Positions 47,808 through 59,756 of a stretch of 64,000 bases of DNA are shown one piece after another. This stretch comes from Capniomyces stellatus. Lineage: Eukaryota; Kickxellomycota; Harpellomycetes; Harpellales; Legeriomycetaceae. Position 1 is the first letter of the stretch; every line of letters starts with the position of its first letter. The position numbers and the translations under genes were made by a program. The DNA lies in NCBI GenBank assembly GCA_001661515.1, contig LUVW01000039.1, forward strand, positions 437,898-501,897, written 5' to 3'. Under the pieces are notes generated by a model. That model was not told the origin of the DNA and ran no database searches. It worked only from the letters and a program-made list of their open reading frames with translations.

Positions 47808-48513
47808 TATTAGTATGGGATCACACAGTTAACCAGCCCTTGCTAATAACTGTCACAATGAAAAACAAATCTTTAACAGGTTTGTATTACCATTGATTCA
47901 TTTCTATATTCCCAAATAAAAGCGCAAGGGTATTAGAGTGTAGTCGGTTTAACAAATAAGCGAGGAATGCTTTTGATCTTGGAGACTAAACACTCGGGCA
48001 CCAAAACATTCAAATATTTGGTCGTTTGAAGATTCGGCTATTTAAACACTTGTGCATCTGGCTATTTAAATATTAGTTTATTTTACTAATTAAATACCAA
48101 TTTATTTGGCTATTTGAGTATTTTAGTTACTGCTATCAATATCAAAGCCAACACATGTTTAATTCAAATCAGCTTTGGTTTGCCGCATTTTAATTAATTT
48201 GATTCGACCAAGCGAGTTTTCCGCTTGGAATTTAGAGCCGAGAATCTAAATTAAATTTGTCCCTTTTTCATTCCTAAAAAGAAAAAGTGATATCCTCCCC
48301 ACACTCTTTGCAAAGGTTGTTCAAAGTTAATCACAATTACAATTGCGAATACAAGTAAAACCCGAGTTATAACCAGTATATATACTTACTCGTATAATAA
48401 ATAATTGTATACATATTTACTTGATCTGAAACTAATCCAGCATGCATTTCGTTTAAACCATAAACACACACAAGAACTACACATGGTATATATTAAAATG
48501 TTCAATATATTGC

Positions 48514-48548
48514 CACACACACGCACACGCACACACACACACACGCAC
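48514..48548. repeat. (CA)n microsatellite with CG interruptions
   Basis: About 17 dinucleotides of CA with three CG interruptions, 300 bp upstream of the protease D start codon. Confidence 0.9.
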
Positions 48549-48854
48549 AATTAGCAAAATTCATCTTAAATGTATGCAGAACTTGGTATATACCAACAAG
48601 CTAAATATTACATTCGAGGTAGAGATATTTGTCAACGATAACAACACCGTCAGTCAGAAATATTTTGAATTTACAGTTTTGATTTAAGCAATTTTAAAGC
48701 GAAATCAACTCAAATTAGTAAATTATAACCAAATCCAAGATTAAGGGATTAGATCATCCATCTTTGTTTAGGTTGTACTAAATGTTTATCTAAAATTATC
48801 TTGTATTATTTTGTTATTCTCTGAAATCCTTTTAATTTAAATCACCGATTTATT

Positions 48855-51536
48855 ATGGTTTTACTAGCAAAACTGCTACTATTTACTGCGGTAGCGAACT
48901 CTTACAAATACACGCCAAACAAGTCGCACTTTGGCTCAAAAACAAGTAACAGCACCAGAGATATTCAGGGCCGAAGCGCCAACTTGGGCGAATTTCCGTT
49001 TGTGGCATCGATTTTGGCGCTCAATGGCGACAACTTTAGGACATGCGCAGCAGCCATTATTAGCAACTCTTGGCTGCTGACATCGGCTAGCTGTGTGGAC
49101 TTTGGAGAATATAAAATCAGAGCCAAAAACTTTAGGGTGGGGGTAGGCGGCAGTGATAGAAGGAAGCAAACATATCTTAAGGTTTCAGAGATTGCAGTAG
49201 ACCCACAGTTTGACAGCGAGTCGCAAACTCCTGACCACAACATTGCTTTGATTAGGTTGGAAGACAAACTGACTTTTGATAAAAATGTTTCCAAGGTAAA
49301 GATTTCGCCAAACTCGCCTATTGGCGAGTCGGATGTTTTAGTAACAGGATGGGAGAATCTAAACATCAACAAAAACTCTGAGGCGTCTCCTGTGTTGGTT
49401 GTAAAAGACATTGAAGTAAAAGATAGCACATTCTGCGAAGACAATTCGCCTGAATATTCAAAGCTGACATCCAAGGCTTATTGCGCAAGTATATTTGCAG
49501 ACGGAGGAAACTCTTGTTTTAACGATGCAGGATCGATTATGCTGACTAAAAACCAAAACGGTGGATACAGAATTGTTGGTATTGCAGCATTTGGCGACAA
49601 TCCAGATCATTCAGCTGAACCCAATTGCAAATCAAAAAGCGGAGCTGCGTACTACACTAATCTAAAGTACTTTTCGCGATTTATAGAAATGAAAACGGGG
49701 ATAAGAATCAAAGACCTCATTGATGATGGGGCGGCAGTTGGTGCTGAGGAGCAAAGCGAAACTGGCTTAGAATCGGACGCTAACGCTCAAGGTGCTGAGA
49801 ATGACGACAACAGAAAAATCAATGGGTTTAATAACAATCAGAGTGCAAGCCAAAGGAGTGCTAGTATTAGTTCCAGCGCCATCTCAAGTTCCAGCGTTAG
49901 TTCCAGTGGTAAGATTAAGCGATACTACAAATGATATTTTGGTGTGATAATTTGAAATGATTTAAAGTGATTGGTTATTGAAGTTTTTGCGTAACTGGAC
50001 CAAATAGACACATTCAGCTCAGTCTCGGGCATCTCTTACACCACTGTTTACGCAGAGACTGAAATAACTGTAGATACAACAACAACAATCACTACTACCT
50101 TTACCAGCTGTCCGTTCTCTGTCCCTGATGCAAATGGGGACAATTTACCAACTTCAGTTTCTACCTCAATCGCTACTTCAGTGACCACAGAAGAATTTGA
50201 AAACGCAGAGCTCACAGATAATGGTGTTGGTGAAGAGGCTAAACCGAGTGATGAACCTGAAGCCAGTGCTGCCAATACAGAAGAGCAAGGAGCTGCTGAA
50301 GAGCCAAGCGATGAGGGTAACTTGTCGAGGTCGCTTTCCGTAAAGAGAACAAAAACCAAACACACCACCAAGGTTGTTATAAGAACCTCCACGGTAGTTG
50401 ACCAAGTGGACAAAACGATAACCAGACAGGTCACCAGAACAAGTACAATAGAGGCAGCAGCTTCTTCGCGCGAACTTAGTGTGAATACCCTGACTGTAGA
50501 AACCACTATTACCAGAACAAAAACTGTAGAACCAAAAAAGAGCGAAGCTAGTGTTTCAACAAAAGTTGTTGTTGTAACCAGAACAGCGCCAAGACAATCA
50601 AGGTCGTTTGGAATAAACGATACTACTTTAAGTGAGACACCCGCTGCCGAAACAACCTCTACCGAGACATCCACTGCCGAAACAGCTACTACCGAGACGT
50701 CCGTTGTTGACACATCTAATGTTGATACAACTGCCGAAGATTTATTCGCTACTGGTGCGTTTATTACTGATACCACTACTACTGATACTACTACTACTAC
50801 TGAGCCAACTTCTACTGCTGAGCCAACTTCTACTACTGAATCAACTACAAGTTTATCCGCTGTTGATTCATCTGCTGCCGAACCTTCCACCACTGAAGGT
50901 GGAAATCTTACACCAGAAACAGTGACGCAGACGATTACAGTAATGCAAAGCGAAACCATGCCGGTGAACACTGCACAGTCTACTGTTACTTCCACATCTA
51001 CAGTAACATCAAACGTTATTTCAATCAAAGTCAGCTTATACCCGCTAACCGAAGAGCACACCACGACTAGATCTGAAGCACAGGATTTGAATCTGCAAAG
51101 CATCAGAGATTTGCTGTCTGAGCTGAAAAGCAAAAACGAGGCTAAAGACCCGGGGCTAAACATTATTATACCAACTCCTACAAAGACCAAGGACAACTCT
51201 AAGGAGGTTGACATTATCATATCTGCCCTTGAAATGAAAACAGAGAACAAAAATCTTCCCGAGGAGATACTCGCCATGCTGCCTAGTCTTTTGACCAAAA
51301 CGGACAGCGATACCACTAGGCCCGGGTTTAACATTATAATAAATTCCAAGGATAGCGAAAAGGTAAAGTCTATGGAGTCAATCAAAAAGGAAATAGTAGA
51401 CATATTGAGGGCCGGCAAGACTGAAAGCGAAAATGTTGTTTCCACAAGCAAGGCATTCGACTTTGGAAGGGAAAAGCCAAGTGATAGTAATCTGGGCAAC
51501 CTGCTAAACCTGATTGTTTCCTTGGGCAACAACTAA
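48855..51536 (+). CDS. Catalytically dead trypsin homologue with Thr/Ser-rich tail, two exons (protease D)
   Basis: join(48855..49908,50008..51536), about 860 aa. Donor GTAAGA at 49909, TAAC branch-like motif at 49992, acceptor AAATAG at 50007 (an alternative AG at 50022 also keeps frame). The signal peptide is followed by SYKYTPNKS, similar to protease A. The S1 fold is clear (GEFPFVASIL, RRKQTYLKVSEI, VTGWEN, GDNPDHSAEPNC), but the catalytic residues are changed: His to Ser79 (TSASC), Asp to Asn129 (DHNIALI), Ser to Ala225 (CFNDAGS). The activation Ile is Asp36 (TR|DIQG), and the oxyanion-loop glycines read Asn and Ser. It is therefore a serine protease homologue without activity. The tail is about 500 residues: Thr/Ser/Glu repeats, likely O-glycosylated, then two related LNIIIP / FNIIIN segments. 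Ligand binding or decoy functions are inferred from other pseudoproteases. Confidence 0.87.
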
Positions 51537-52306
51537 ATATTTAACCACTTGACCTTTAAACGATTTAAGGTTGGATGATAATCCGATCCATGCCACTAGC
51601 TGGTGTTGGGGGTTTATATTGTATCTATGTTCCGTTTACATAACATTATTACCGTCAGCTTTTATTTGTGTTGACAGGATTTGTTAAATTTGTATATTCG
51701 TACTTATACTTTTATCTTTTTCTTTATATTCAATTACCGAGTGTTATTTTCTATTTTACTATCTACTATTATCTTTTAATCTACGTAAATATAGCCAAAT
51801 ATAACCAAATACAACCAAATACAACCAAATGTTATATGTTTTATATTTTGTATCAAGAGATTACGAATAAGTTTGTTGTGTTATTCGTTTCACTTTACCA
51901 ATAATATCTTGGTATATTCAGATAGAAAGAATCATGCACTATAGACAAATCAGTCAAAATATTAAACGTTTAACGAGTAGCGAATAATATTCACAAGACA
52001 CAACATGAGCTATAATTTAGAAACAATATCAATAATAATGGGTCATTCCTGGAACTGGTGAATTCAAATGTGAATGAATTTTCGCTTTGCATTGTTAACT
52101 GTATTATTGTATTTAAAAAATTGCTTTTATCGCATAAAGAAAAATAAAGTTAAACTCCCTCAAACTTTATCATTAAAGTTTAAGGTTTTTGAAAAGATAC
52201 TTTTAAAAAAAAAATTCTTTGTTGTATTTATACATTATATTTCACCATAATTCAATAAACAGGAATCCGTAATAACAGCTCCAAGAAAAAAGCTAAAAAG
52301 TAGAAA
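51537..52306. other. Intergenic region upstream of VMA4
   Basis: 770 bp, AT-rich, with an imperfect 10-bp tandem repeat AACCAAATAC/T (51791-51830). No gene. Confidence 0.5.
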
Positions 52307-53622
52307 ATGTCCATGAATCGCCCACTTAACGATGATGAAGTGTACACTGAGATGCGAAAGATGGTTGCTTTTATAAAGCAGGAAGCCCTTGAAAAGGCGA
52401 GGGAAATCAAGGCAAAGGTAATTCAACCAGATTTTATTTTTTATATTCAATAATGCGAACATTTACATAGAAATACACAAGTATTTCTTGTCTAAATACC
52501 GGAGAACTATCAAGTTTAGAACAATAGAGTTTTATTCTGTTGAAACTACCAACTAAATTTATGTTTCTTTGCTGTGATTAATTGTGGAAAAGGCTGATGA
52601 AGAGTTTAACATTGAAAAGGTAAAGTCAACCCCATCTTAACAAACAACACCATTTATCAGTTGAGATTATTTACCAAGTGGAATAATTTATCAAATGGAA
52701 ATACTTGCCAATGCAAAATAGGCCAAGATTGTTCGTCAAGAATCGGTTAGTCTTGATAAAAACTTTGAGAGAAAGATTAAATTGGCCGAATCTCAGAAGC
52801 GAATTACAATGTCAAACATGATTAACAAGTCACGACTTCAAGTGTTGCAAAAGCGACAGCAGGTTCTTGATGACTTGTTTGAAAGCTCGTCCACCTATTT
52901 TAGCGAAATTAAGGCTGACAAGGATAACTACAAAGGGTTAATGATTAGTTTGTGCTATCAGGTAAAAAAAAAAAAATCAAGAAAAAAACTTTCAGTAAAC
53001 TGGTATATTATACTCGGTCATGCTCTAGTTTATTACTATGTTGGGCTGGAATATAATTATTATAGCGGGGCCATCCCGTAATAGCTCGGCTTGTTGACCA
53101 AGTTGTTTAATCTTCTGTTGTAGACATTCGGCCAGCTTAGTGAAAAGACCGTTGTAGTGTCAATATTGGAGGACGACAAAAACATTATTGACGAGGTGGT
53201 GAAGGAGGCATCCGAGTTGTATAAAAAGGAGACGGGAGTAACAATGAATGTTGTTATCGAAAAGGAAAACTACCTGAGCCCAAATTGGTGAGCGAAATAG
53301 CTTTATTAACTGCTTGATCAGGCCATAATGAACACTACTTTGGTGGTGTTGGTTTGTTGGCCATCATTATCACTAGTTTTTTTTTCTCTACTTTTTCTTT
53401 TAATGAGTCCGATTAGCCAATGGTTGATGTTGATACTAATTCTTGTGCTGCTAATTTGAATTTAAATGTAGTGGGGGAGGAGTAATTGTATCGACTGAAG
53501 GCGACCGTATTAAAATAGACAATACACTCTCAACCCGCTTAGAGTTGTGCTCAAAAGAAATGCTTCCTCAGCTCAAGGTATTGCTGTTTGGCCACTCTGA
53601 AAACCGCAAATTCTTCAACTAA
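52307..53622 (+). CDS. VMA4: V-type H+-ATPase subunit E, five exons
   Basis: join(52307..52417,52593..52619,52722..52961,53124..53287,53472..53622), 230 aa. Exon 2 is a 27-nt microexon encoding ADEEFNIEK, which corresponds to the conserved ADxEYxIEK of subunit E. Other landmarks: FIKQEALEKAREIKAK at the N-terminus, KSRLQVLQKRQQVLDDLFE, CGGGVIV across the last intron (TG|T), IKIDNTLSTRLE and LFGHSENRKFF at the end. All introns are GT-AG with consistent phase. Subunit E pairs with G to form the peripheral stalks that connect V1 and V0 and resist rotation in the vacuolar/endosomal proton pump. A second Met at codon 3 makes the exact start slightly uncertain. Confidence 0.95.
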
Positions 53623-54858
53623 ACGCGATTTTTTACTTTAGTATTTTGTCCTTTTTAAAGTATTTTTTTCTTTATAAACCTTAATTTGGCTTTTTTATTA
53701 ATTAAAAAAAGATTTCATAAACAATTCTCCAAACTAGTCGGTGTCAGTTTATCGACTAGCATTTACTGACCGCACCGACCTAACGGCACCTTTTCACTTG
53801 TTTGGGAAATGGAGCAGCTAATTTTTACTGTTTAAGGGTATTTGAGTTTATAAACACCAGGTGTATGTTGCCTTATTTTACCAAGTTTATATTATCCATA
53901 CTTGATGTTTTAGAGGGTATTGGAGTAGGAAGGTTGATGTTTATAGTTTAACTTTTGGTATTCTTGATTAGAATTAACGTTGGTTCAGTGTAGTTGGTTT
54001 GCACATGTATGAGAAAAATAGTAGCTGATTAAAAGGATGTTTATATGGTTGTATAATCTGTGGTATTGCAAGAAATGTCTGTTTGTAAAGTGTACAAATG
54101 TGCATTGGCATTGGGCGTGTAGCAGTTTGATTAAAATAAAAGTAGAGATAGAAATAACTACATGAGCAAGATTTGGGCTTTATAGAGACGTTAGTCTGCA
54201 CAGAAATTGGAACTGATAGATTAATTTTAATTTTGGAAACAAAACGAATTGTTCAATTAAAAAAAAATAGTGCTGGCAAAACGAGTTCCAATAAAATGTA
54301 AACTGATAAAGAGCTTGGGTGAAACAATAGCAGTAGGTTTATAAATAACAACAGAAGCGGAAAAAGCAGGGACATTACTGGCTGGAAGAAAGAAATCGAC
54401 AAGGTGTAATTTGAAAGGTTGTTGAATGGTCATTGGCCAGGGCAACGATGATTCAAGTAGCGATCAACAAAGCAGAAGTTTAAACGAAAAAAAGCAAAAT
54501 AAATAAATAAAATAGAGATTGGAAATAAAAGGGAAAAAGAAAACAAAAAAAGGTACAGAATAAAACAAGAAATGGGAGGCAAGAGACTCGGAGTGGAATA
54601 ATATTTCAAGTTGATTTGCATTTGGACTATATGGGGAGAAATAGGTACAAAGTGTAGTTTATAAATCAACTTTTCAAAATATAAAAGGGGATAAAAGAAA
54701 AGAGGAGGGATAATTAAGGCTTTTTATTTTTTTTTCGTTAAAAAGTGGTAAAACAATATAATAAAATAAAGCAAAAGAAAAAAATAACAGAAAACGGGAA
54801 ACGGTAATAGTTGAAATAGTAATAGTCGAAATAGTAATAGTTGAAACAAAAACAAAAA
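53623..54858. other. Intergenic region upstream of SND1
   Basis: 1.2 kb, no gene seen. Left part T-rich; right part (54480-54840) A/G-rich on the + strand with A-runs and three ATAGTxGAAATAGTAATAG-like units just before the start codon (54805-54842), probably 5' UTR/promoter. Confidence 0.5.
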
Positions 54859-57597
54859 ATGTCGGGACAAAAAGGGCAAAAGGCGATTGTAAAGAATGTG
54901 ATTTCAGGAGATTCAATGGTGTTGAGAGCAATGGTTGCGCGCAATAACCAGGCACCAGCAGAAAGAGTGTTTGCCTTGGCGTTTATCCAAGCACCACGGC
55001 TGGGAGCAGGGAGGAAGGTTGAGGAAGATGAGAACTTTTCGGTAGAGTCAAGGGAGTTTGTGCGAAAGAATTTGGTGGGAAAGACGGTTGGCTTTGAAGT
55101 AAAGTACTCTACAAATAGCGGGCGAGAATACGGGCGAATATTTCTAGAGACAGGGTTTGATGTTACAAAGAGTTTGGTTGAGCGGGGTTTGGCAAAGGTT
55201 AGCGAGCAGGCGCGTAGCCGGAGCGGAAGGGATGTAGCGGGGGCAGAGGAGGATGGAGATAGTTTGTATGTCAAGGAGTTGCTAGTGGCGGAGAGCTCGG
55301 CGGAAAAGCGCAAGGTGGGGCTATGGAGTGCAAACAGCAAGACGCAGATTAGAAGAAAGATGAGCTTTGAGGATGAGCAAGAGTACTTTGTAGCGAATAG
55401 GGGAAAGACAATTGATGGGCTGGTTGAGCAGGTTCGAGATGGGTCAACGATGAGGATGTACCTGAAGAACGGGAACATTTGGCGGTTGGTTACGCTGCAG
55501 GTGTCCGGAATAAAGTCACCGCAAGTGAGAGTAAATGTTCCGGGACAGGAGGATTTGGTAGAGGAGTTTGGGCTTGAGGCGAAATACTTTGTTGAGAGCC
55601 GGTTGTTGCAGAGAGAAGTGAAGGTGATACTAGAGGGAAAGCCAGGAACAGGGACAGGACTGGGAGTGTTTGTGGGGAGTGTAATTCACCCAGCGGGAAA
55701 CATAGCAGAGGCGATGGTGGGGTCGGGACTTGCAAAGGTGGTTGACTGGTCAGCGGCGTTGGTGACTGGAGGAGCAGGGAAGCTGAGGGCAGCAGAGAGA
55801 ACGGCGAAGAACAATAAGCTGCGGATGTGGAAGAACTACACGGGGACAGGAACAGGTGCAGGAGTGGGAGCAGGGGCGAAGTTTGAGGCGGTGGTGACCA
55901 GAGTGGTGAACGGAGACACGATTGAGGTGGTGGACAGCATGGGGCAGGAGAAAGAGATACAGCTGTCGTCGTTCAGACAGCCAAAGATGTCAGACGCAAG
56001 CACAGCGGGGTACGCAGAGGAGGCGAAAGAGTTTTTGCGTAAGAAGCTGATTGGGCAGAAGGTAGTAGTGAAAATCGACTACGTGAAGGCAGCAAACGAG
56101 GGGTTCAAGGCGAGGGACTGTGCAACAGTAATGCGGGATGGCAAGAACGTGGCAGTGATGCTACTGGACAGAGGACTGGGCCAGATTGTTCGACACCGGC
56201 AAGACGACGAGCAGAGATCGAGTGCGTATGACGACTTGATGGCGGCAGATCTTGAGGCGGTGGAGAAGAAGGTAGGGATGCACTCGGGAAAGATAGTGCA
56301 GGCACCAAAGTACCGGGACTCGTCCGAGTCTGCAGCCAGAGCCAAGTCTGTTCTGCCACACATAAAGCGCGCAGGAAAGCTGGGCGGAGTAGTGGAGTAC
56401 GTTTCGCAGGGGTCGCGGATGCGTGTGGTGGTGCCACGGGAGTCCGCAAAGATCACGCTGGTGCTTGCGGGAATCAAATGTCCACGTGCGGGTAAGGACA
56501 GTTCGGATGCGTTTGGAGCCGACGCGCTTGCCTTTTCGCGCAAGAACGTGATGCAGAGAGACGTGGAGGTTGAGATCGAGTCTGCAGACAACACCGGTGG
56601 GTTTGTTGGCGTGCTGACTTACAACAAGAACAAGAACCTTGCCATTGAGCTGCTCGACGCCGGGCTCGCCCAGGTCCATGAGTACAGTGCCAGCCAGATG
56701 AAGAACTCCAACCTCTACTTCCAGGCTGAGGCCAGAGCCAAGCGCGCGCGAAAGGGTATGTGGGTCAACTACGACGAGGCTGCCGAAAGCGCCCGCCTGC
56801 TGGAGTCCGAAAACGCCCAGTCCGCCTCCAGCCAGCTCGCCGCCAAGCCTAACATCGAGTTTGTCGACGTCATGATCTCGGAAATGCTCGGCCCCGACCA
56901 CTTCTTTGTCCAGATCATCAAAAAGTCCACCGTCTCTGACCTCGAGGCCCTCATGTCCAACCTCTCCCTCTCCGCCAATGCCGCCAAAGCCGACCCTTCC
57001 GCCGACCCCCCAAAGCCCATCCGCTCAGGCGATCTTGTTGCTGCCAAGTTCCCAAGCGACGGCGTGTGGTACAGGGCCCGTGTCAGAAAAGTTGCTGCCA
57101 ACAAGGAGTACGAGTGCCAGTCAATCGACTATGGAAACTCTGAAACCGTTCCCGCATCCAACATCAGGCCCATTGCCAAGGATCTCACCACCCTTCCCCC
57201 CCAGGCCGTCGAGGCCAGACTCGCCTTTTTGAAATCTGCTCCTGCCGACTACAAAAATGACGCATTTGCCTACATCATCGATCTTGTCCAGAACAAAAAC
57301 CTCGTCGCTAACATCGAGACTAAATCCGGCCCCTCCGCCTCCCCCGTCCTCTACCTATCCCTCTACGACTCTGCTCTCGACTCAAAACCCGATTTGGCCT
57401 CCAACAGCTTCAACTACGCTCTTGCCAACGCCGGTTACGCCCTTCTCGACAAAAGGTGCCCTGCCTCCATCCGCAACCCATCTGCCGCTGAAAGCCTGTC
57501 TCAAGTTGTCGACAATGCCAAAAAGTACAGACTCGGTATGTGGGAGTACGGTGATGTTATGGCCGACGATGATGACCAACCATCCAACAGATACTAG
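54859..57597 (+). CDS. SND1: Staphylococcal nuclease domain-containing protein 1 (Tudor-SN)
   Basis: 912 aa from the first Met after an A-rich leader (ACAAAAAATGTCG), no intron. Four SNase-like (OB-fold) repeats start near residues 10, 180, 330 and 495, recognisable from recurring patterns such as VVNGDTIEVV, EEAKEFLRKKLIGQKVVVKIDY and KVGMHSGK / KVGLWSANSK. A Tudor domain (about 710-770) has GDLVAAKFPSDGVWYRARV and YECQSIDYGNSETV with aromatic cage residues. A final half SNase domain ends in KKYRLGMWEYGD. Length and order match animal and plant SND1 (about 910 aa). The protein acts in RNA stability, stress granules, splicing and cleavage of structured or edited RNA. Saccharomyces lacks it. 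Codon choice shifts sharply from G-rich to C-rich after about 56.6 kb. Confidence 0.95.
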   Translation: MSGQKGQKAIVKNVISGDSMVLRAMVARNNQAPAERVFALAFIQAPRLGAGRKVEEDENFSVESREFVRKNLVGKTVGFEVKYSTNSGREYGRIFLETGFDVTKSLVERGLAKVSEQARSRSGRDVAGAEEDGDSLYVKELLVAESSAEKRKVGLWSANSKTQIRRKMSFEDEQEYFVANRGKTIDGLVEQVRDGSTMRMYLKNGNIWRLVTLQVSGIKSPQVRVNVPGQEDLVEEFGLEAKYFVESRLLQREVKVILEGKPGTGTGLGVFVGSVIHPAGNIAEAMVGSGLAKVVDWSAALVTGGAGKLRAAERTAKNNKLRMWKNYTGTGTGAGVGAGAKFEAVVTRVVNGDTIEVVDSMGQEKEIQLSSFRQPKMSDASTAGYAEEAKEFLRKKLIGQKVVVKIDYVKAANEGFKARDCATVMRDGKNVAVMLLDRGLGQIVRHRQDDEQRSSAYDDLMAADLEAVEKKVGMHSGKIVQAPKYRDSSESAARAKSVLPHIKRAGKLGGVVEYVSQGSRMRVVVPRESAKITLVLAGIKCPRAGKDSSDAFGADALAFSRKNVMQRDVEVEIESADNTGGFVGVLTYNKNKNLAIELLDAGLAQVHEYSASQMKNSNLYFQAEARAKRARKGMWVNYDEAAESARLLESENAQSASSQLAAKPNIEFVDVMISEMLGPDHFFVQIIKKSTVSDLEALMSNLSLSANAAKADPSADPPKPIRSGDLVAAKFPSDGVWYRARVRKVAANKEYECQSIDYGNSETVPASNIRPIAKDLTTLPPQAVEARLAFLKSAPADYKNDAFAYIIDLVQNKNLVANIETKSGPSASPVLYLSLYDSALDSKPDLASNSFNYALANAGYALLDKRCPASIRNPSAAESLSQVVDNAKKYRLGMWEYGDVMADDDDQPSNRY

Positions 57598-57726
57598 AAA
57601 TAAATCAATTTCATCTTTCTTTCTTGTTTTCTCCTTATTTTATTTATTATTTTAAAAGTACAACCTACTCATCAATCTAATCTATTTAACCTATACAATC
57701 AATCTAATCTATTCAATCTAATCTAT

Positions 57727-59756
57727 TTATTCATCTTCAAGCCTATTCAACAATGCCTTTAGTGCTATCATCGCCTTTTCTTGATCTTTTTCATCCTCGC
57801 TCACTATTTTTTTTCACACCAAAATTCAATTTAATTCAATTTACTGCTCAGTTATACACTTTCTCCTCCTTCAAATGGTCCTATACTTTATTCACTTGAA
57901 CTTTAAATCCAAGTCAACATTCTTTAATATCATCAAACTAACCTTCTGAATCTGAATCTGAATCTGAATCTGTCCCTGACCCTGACCCTGAATCTGAACC
58001 CGACCCTAAATTCGACCCTAAATCCGACTCTGCATTTGTACCTGACTCCGGTTCCGATCCTGATCCTGGTCCCAGCTCTAATTCCGAGTTTTATTTAATT
58101 AAATAACAATCATTACCCCAATCAAATGCATTTAAAATCAAATACATCCAGATACAAGTCTGTCAATATCAACTCTACTATTACTTACCTTCGACTATGC
58201 CAGGTTTGACTTTATCCAGCGTGCCAACAGCATAATGGCCTTTGTTATTTGCATTGTCATCTAAACTGGATTCAAGGCTCGGCTCCTGAGGTTCTTGCTT
58301 GATCATTGGCTTCAAGTAGTCGGGTTTACTCTGATAATCACCATCTACTATTAAACTCTCTTTATTGTCACTTTCCTCATAATAATCATCGCTATCCTTA
58401 TTTTCCTCGTCATAGTTTTCCGCTTCCTCGTCCATGTACTCTTGCTCTTCCTCACTATCCGAAACTGGCGGCGAGTACCCAATAATATTCTTGTACAATT
58501 CCATCTCCTTCTCAAGGTTTGCTATTTCCATCCTCATCTGCCTCTTTACTCCCTCCAGCACTTTCCGTTCCTTGTTAATTGTGTACTCAAGCATCACTAA
58601 CGCGTCCGGTTGATCTACCCCCTTTCTCCCAACCAGCTTGTTCACCGTTTCTAAATCCACGTCTTTCCTAACCAGGTATTTTACTATCCCATCTCTTAAA
58701 CTCTTGTCACTCGTACCCACCATCGCTTCTATTTCTAACCCCTCCTCTTGCTTGGTTGCTCCTACAAGTCCCGTCACTCTGTTCCCTTTTTTTGGCTTTT
58801 CTTTGTATCCATTCCCCCTATCATTCACCCCTTCTTTATCAAACGCTTTTGATGGCAGATGCAGTACATGCTTGCCTGTGTCCACTTCTTCATCCAGTCT
58901 ATACATTTATACAATTTTAACCACGTTATTTCTTTATCACCTCATTATTTTACTCGGTTATTCCATTGTTTTACTTTTACTTTTACTATTCACCACTGAT
59001 ATACGCCAAGCCTTAATTTTGCCCACTTAATAGTGCTATAATACATGTCTTTTGATAACACTACTCAAGCGTGTGACACCTGTACTTGCCTGTTTTCCAA
59101 AAGTTCGTTTTCGTGGCTATGCAGCTCAAAGTATTTATCTACCCACTCGATTATCTCTTCCCGATCTACTATATCAACCAAATAAATATCTTTAAGTTCC
59201 AATTCTGCATTTCCTCTTCTCTCATCCACTTTCCGTTTCTTTCTATTACTTGTACTATAATCCATGTACTCTTGTCCAAATACTAAATACTACCAAACAA
59301 ACACGCCTTTACTTGCCACTATCTTTGGTTTCTTTGGTCATTCCTCTTTCATCGTTCTCCTTTTGTTGACTTCTCGTACTTTTTCTAGTAGCTCTCTCTT
59401 GGTATATACCGTCTATATCGCTCAGCTTCCCTATTCCACCTTTACCCATCTTACCATCTATCAAGACGTGATAACAATACCATTTTAGACTTGACCAGCA
59501 AGACCTTGCACAAAATTATACAAAAAACCTAACCCATAAAAATAAATACCCACAAACACACTAACACTGACTTATTTATAATTCCATACTTACCTGCAAA
59601 CAAATATTCCATATCAACTCTGTCTGATTCCTGATTGTATTCAGAGTACAAACTCTCTTCGTCAGTCCCAAATAGATTGTGGGTGTCATTATACTCCACT
59701 TCAGAATTGTAGTTTTCTTCTATTTCCATTCGTTCATTCTCTGAATTTGTCTCCAT
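57727..59756 (-). CDS. Acidic, probably nuclear protein of unknown function, five exons
   Basis: complement(join(57727..57803,57943..58077,58189..58898,59090..59282,59594..59756)), 425 aa. All phases agree. The intron 58899-59089 uses a GC donor with the full consensus AG|GCAAGT, the only choice found that keeps frame. Features: an acidic N-terminus (EIEENYNSEVEY), an SV40-like nuclear signal RKKRKVDERR near residue 68, a charged helical stretch EEIIEWVDKYFELHSHENELL, a central predicted coiled coil INKERKVLEGVKRQMRMEI, then Asp/Glu/Ser/Tyr-rich disorder, Gly/Ser/Asp-Ser repeats and the C-terminal helix EKAMIALKALLNRLEDE. I recognise no family. The two short 3' exons are less certain than the first three. 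It converges with SND1, only 129 bp apart. Confidence 0.65.

Larger units (their letters stand above)
46467..48854. other. 2.4-kb divergent intergenic region between proteases C and D
   Basis: It contains the 7-bp satellite (46630-47116), the right copy of a dispersed repeat (47637-47807), a CA-rich microsatellite (48514-48548) and AT-rich DNA leading to the protease D start. ORFs in the satellite are repeat artefacts. Confidence 0.6.

Noticed and set aside
50048..51532. 494-codon antisense ORF opposite the protease D tail
   Set aside because: It mirrors the Thr/Ser-rich codons of the sense strand, lacks any motif, and the sense reading is supported by splicing and by continuity with the S1 domain.
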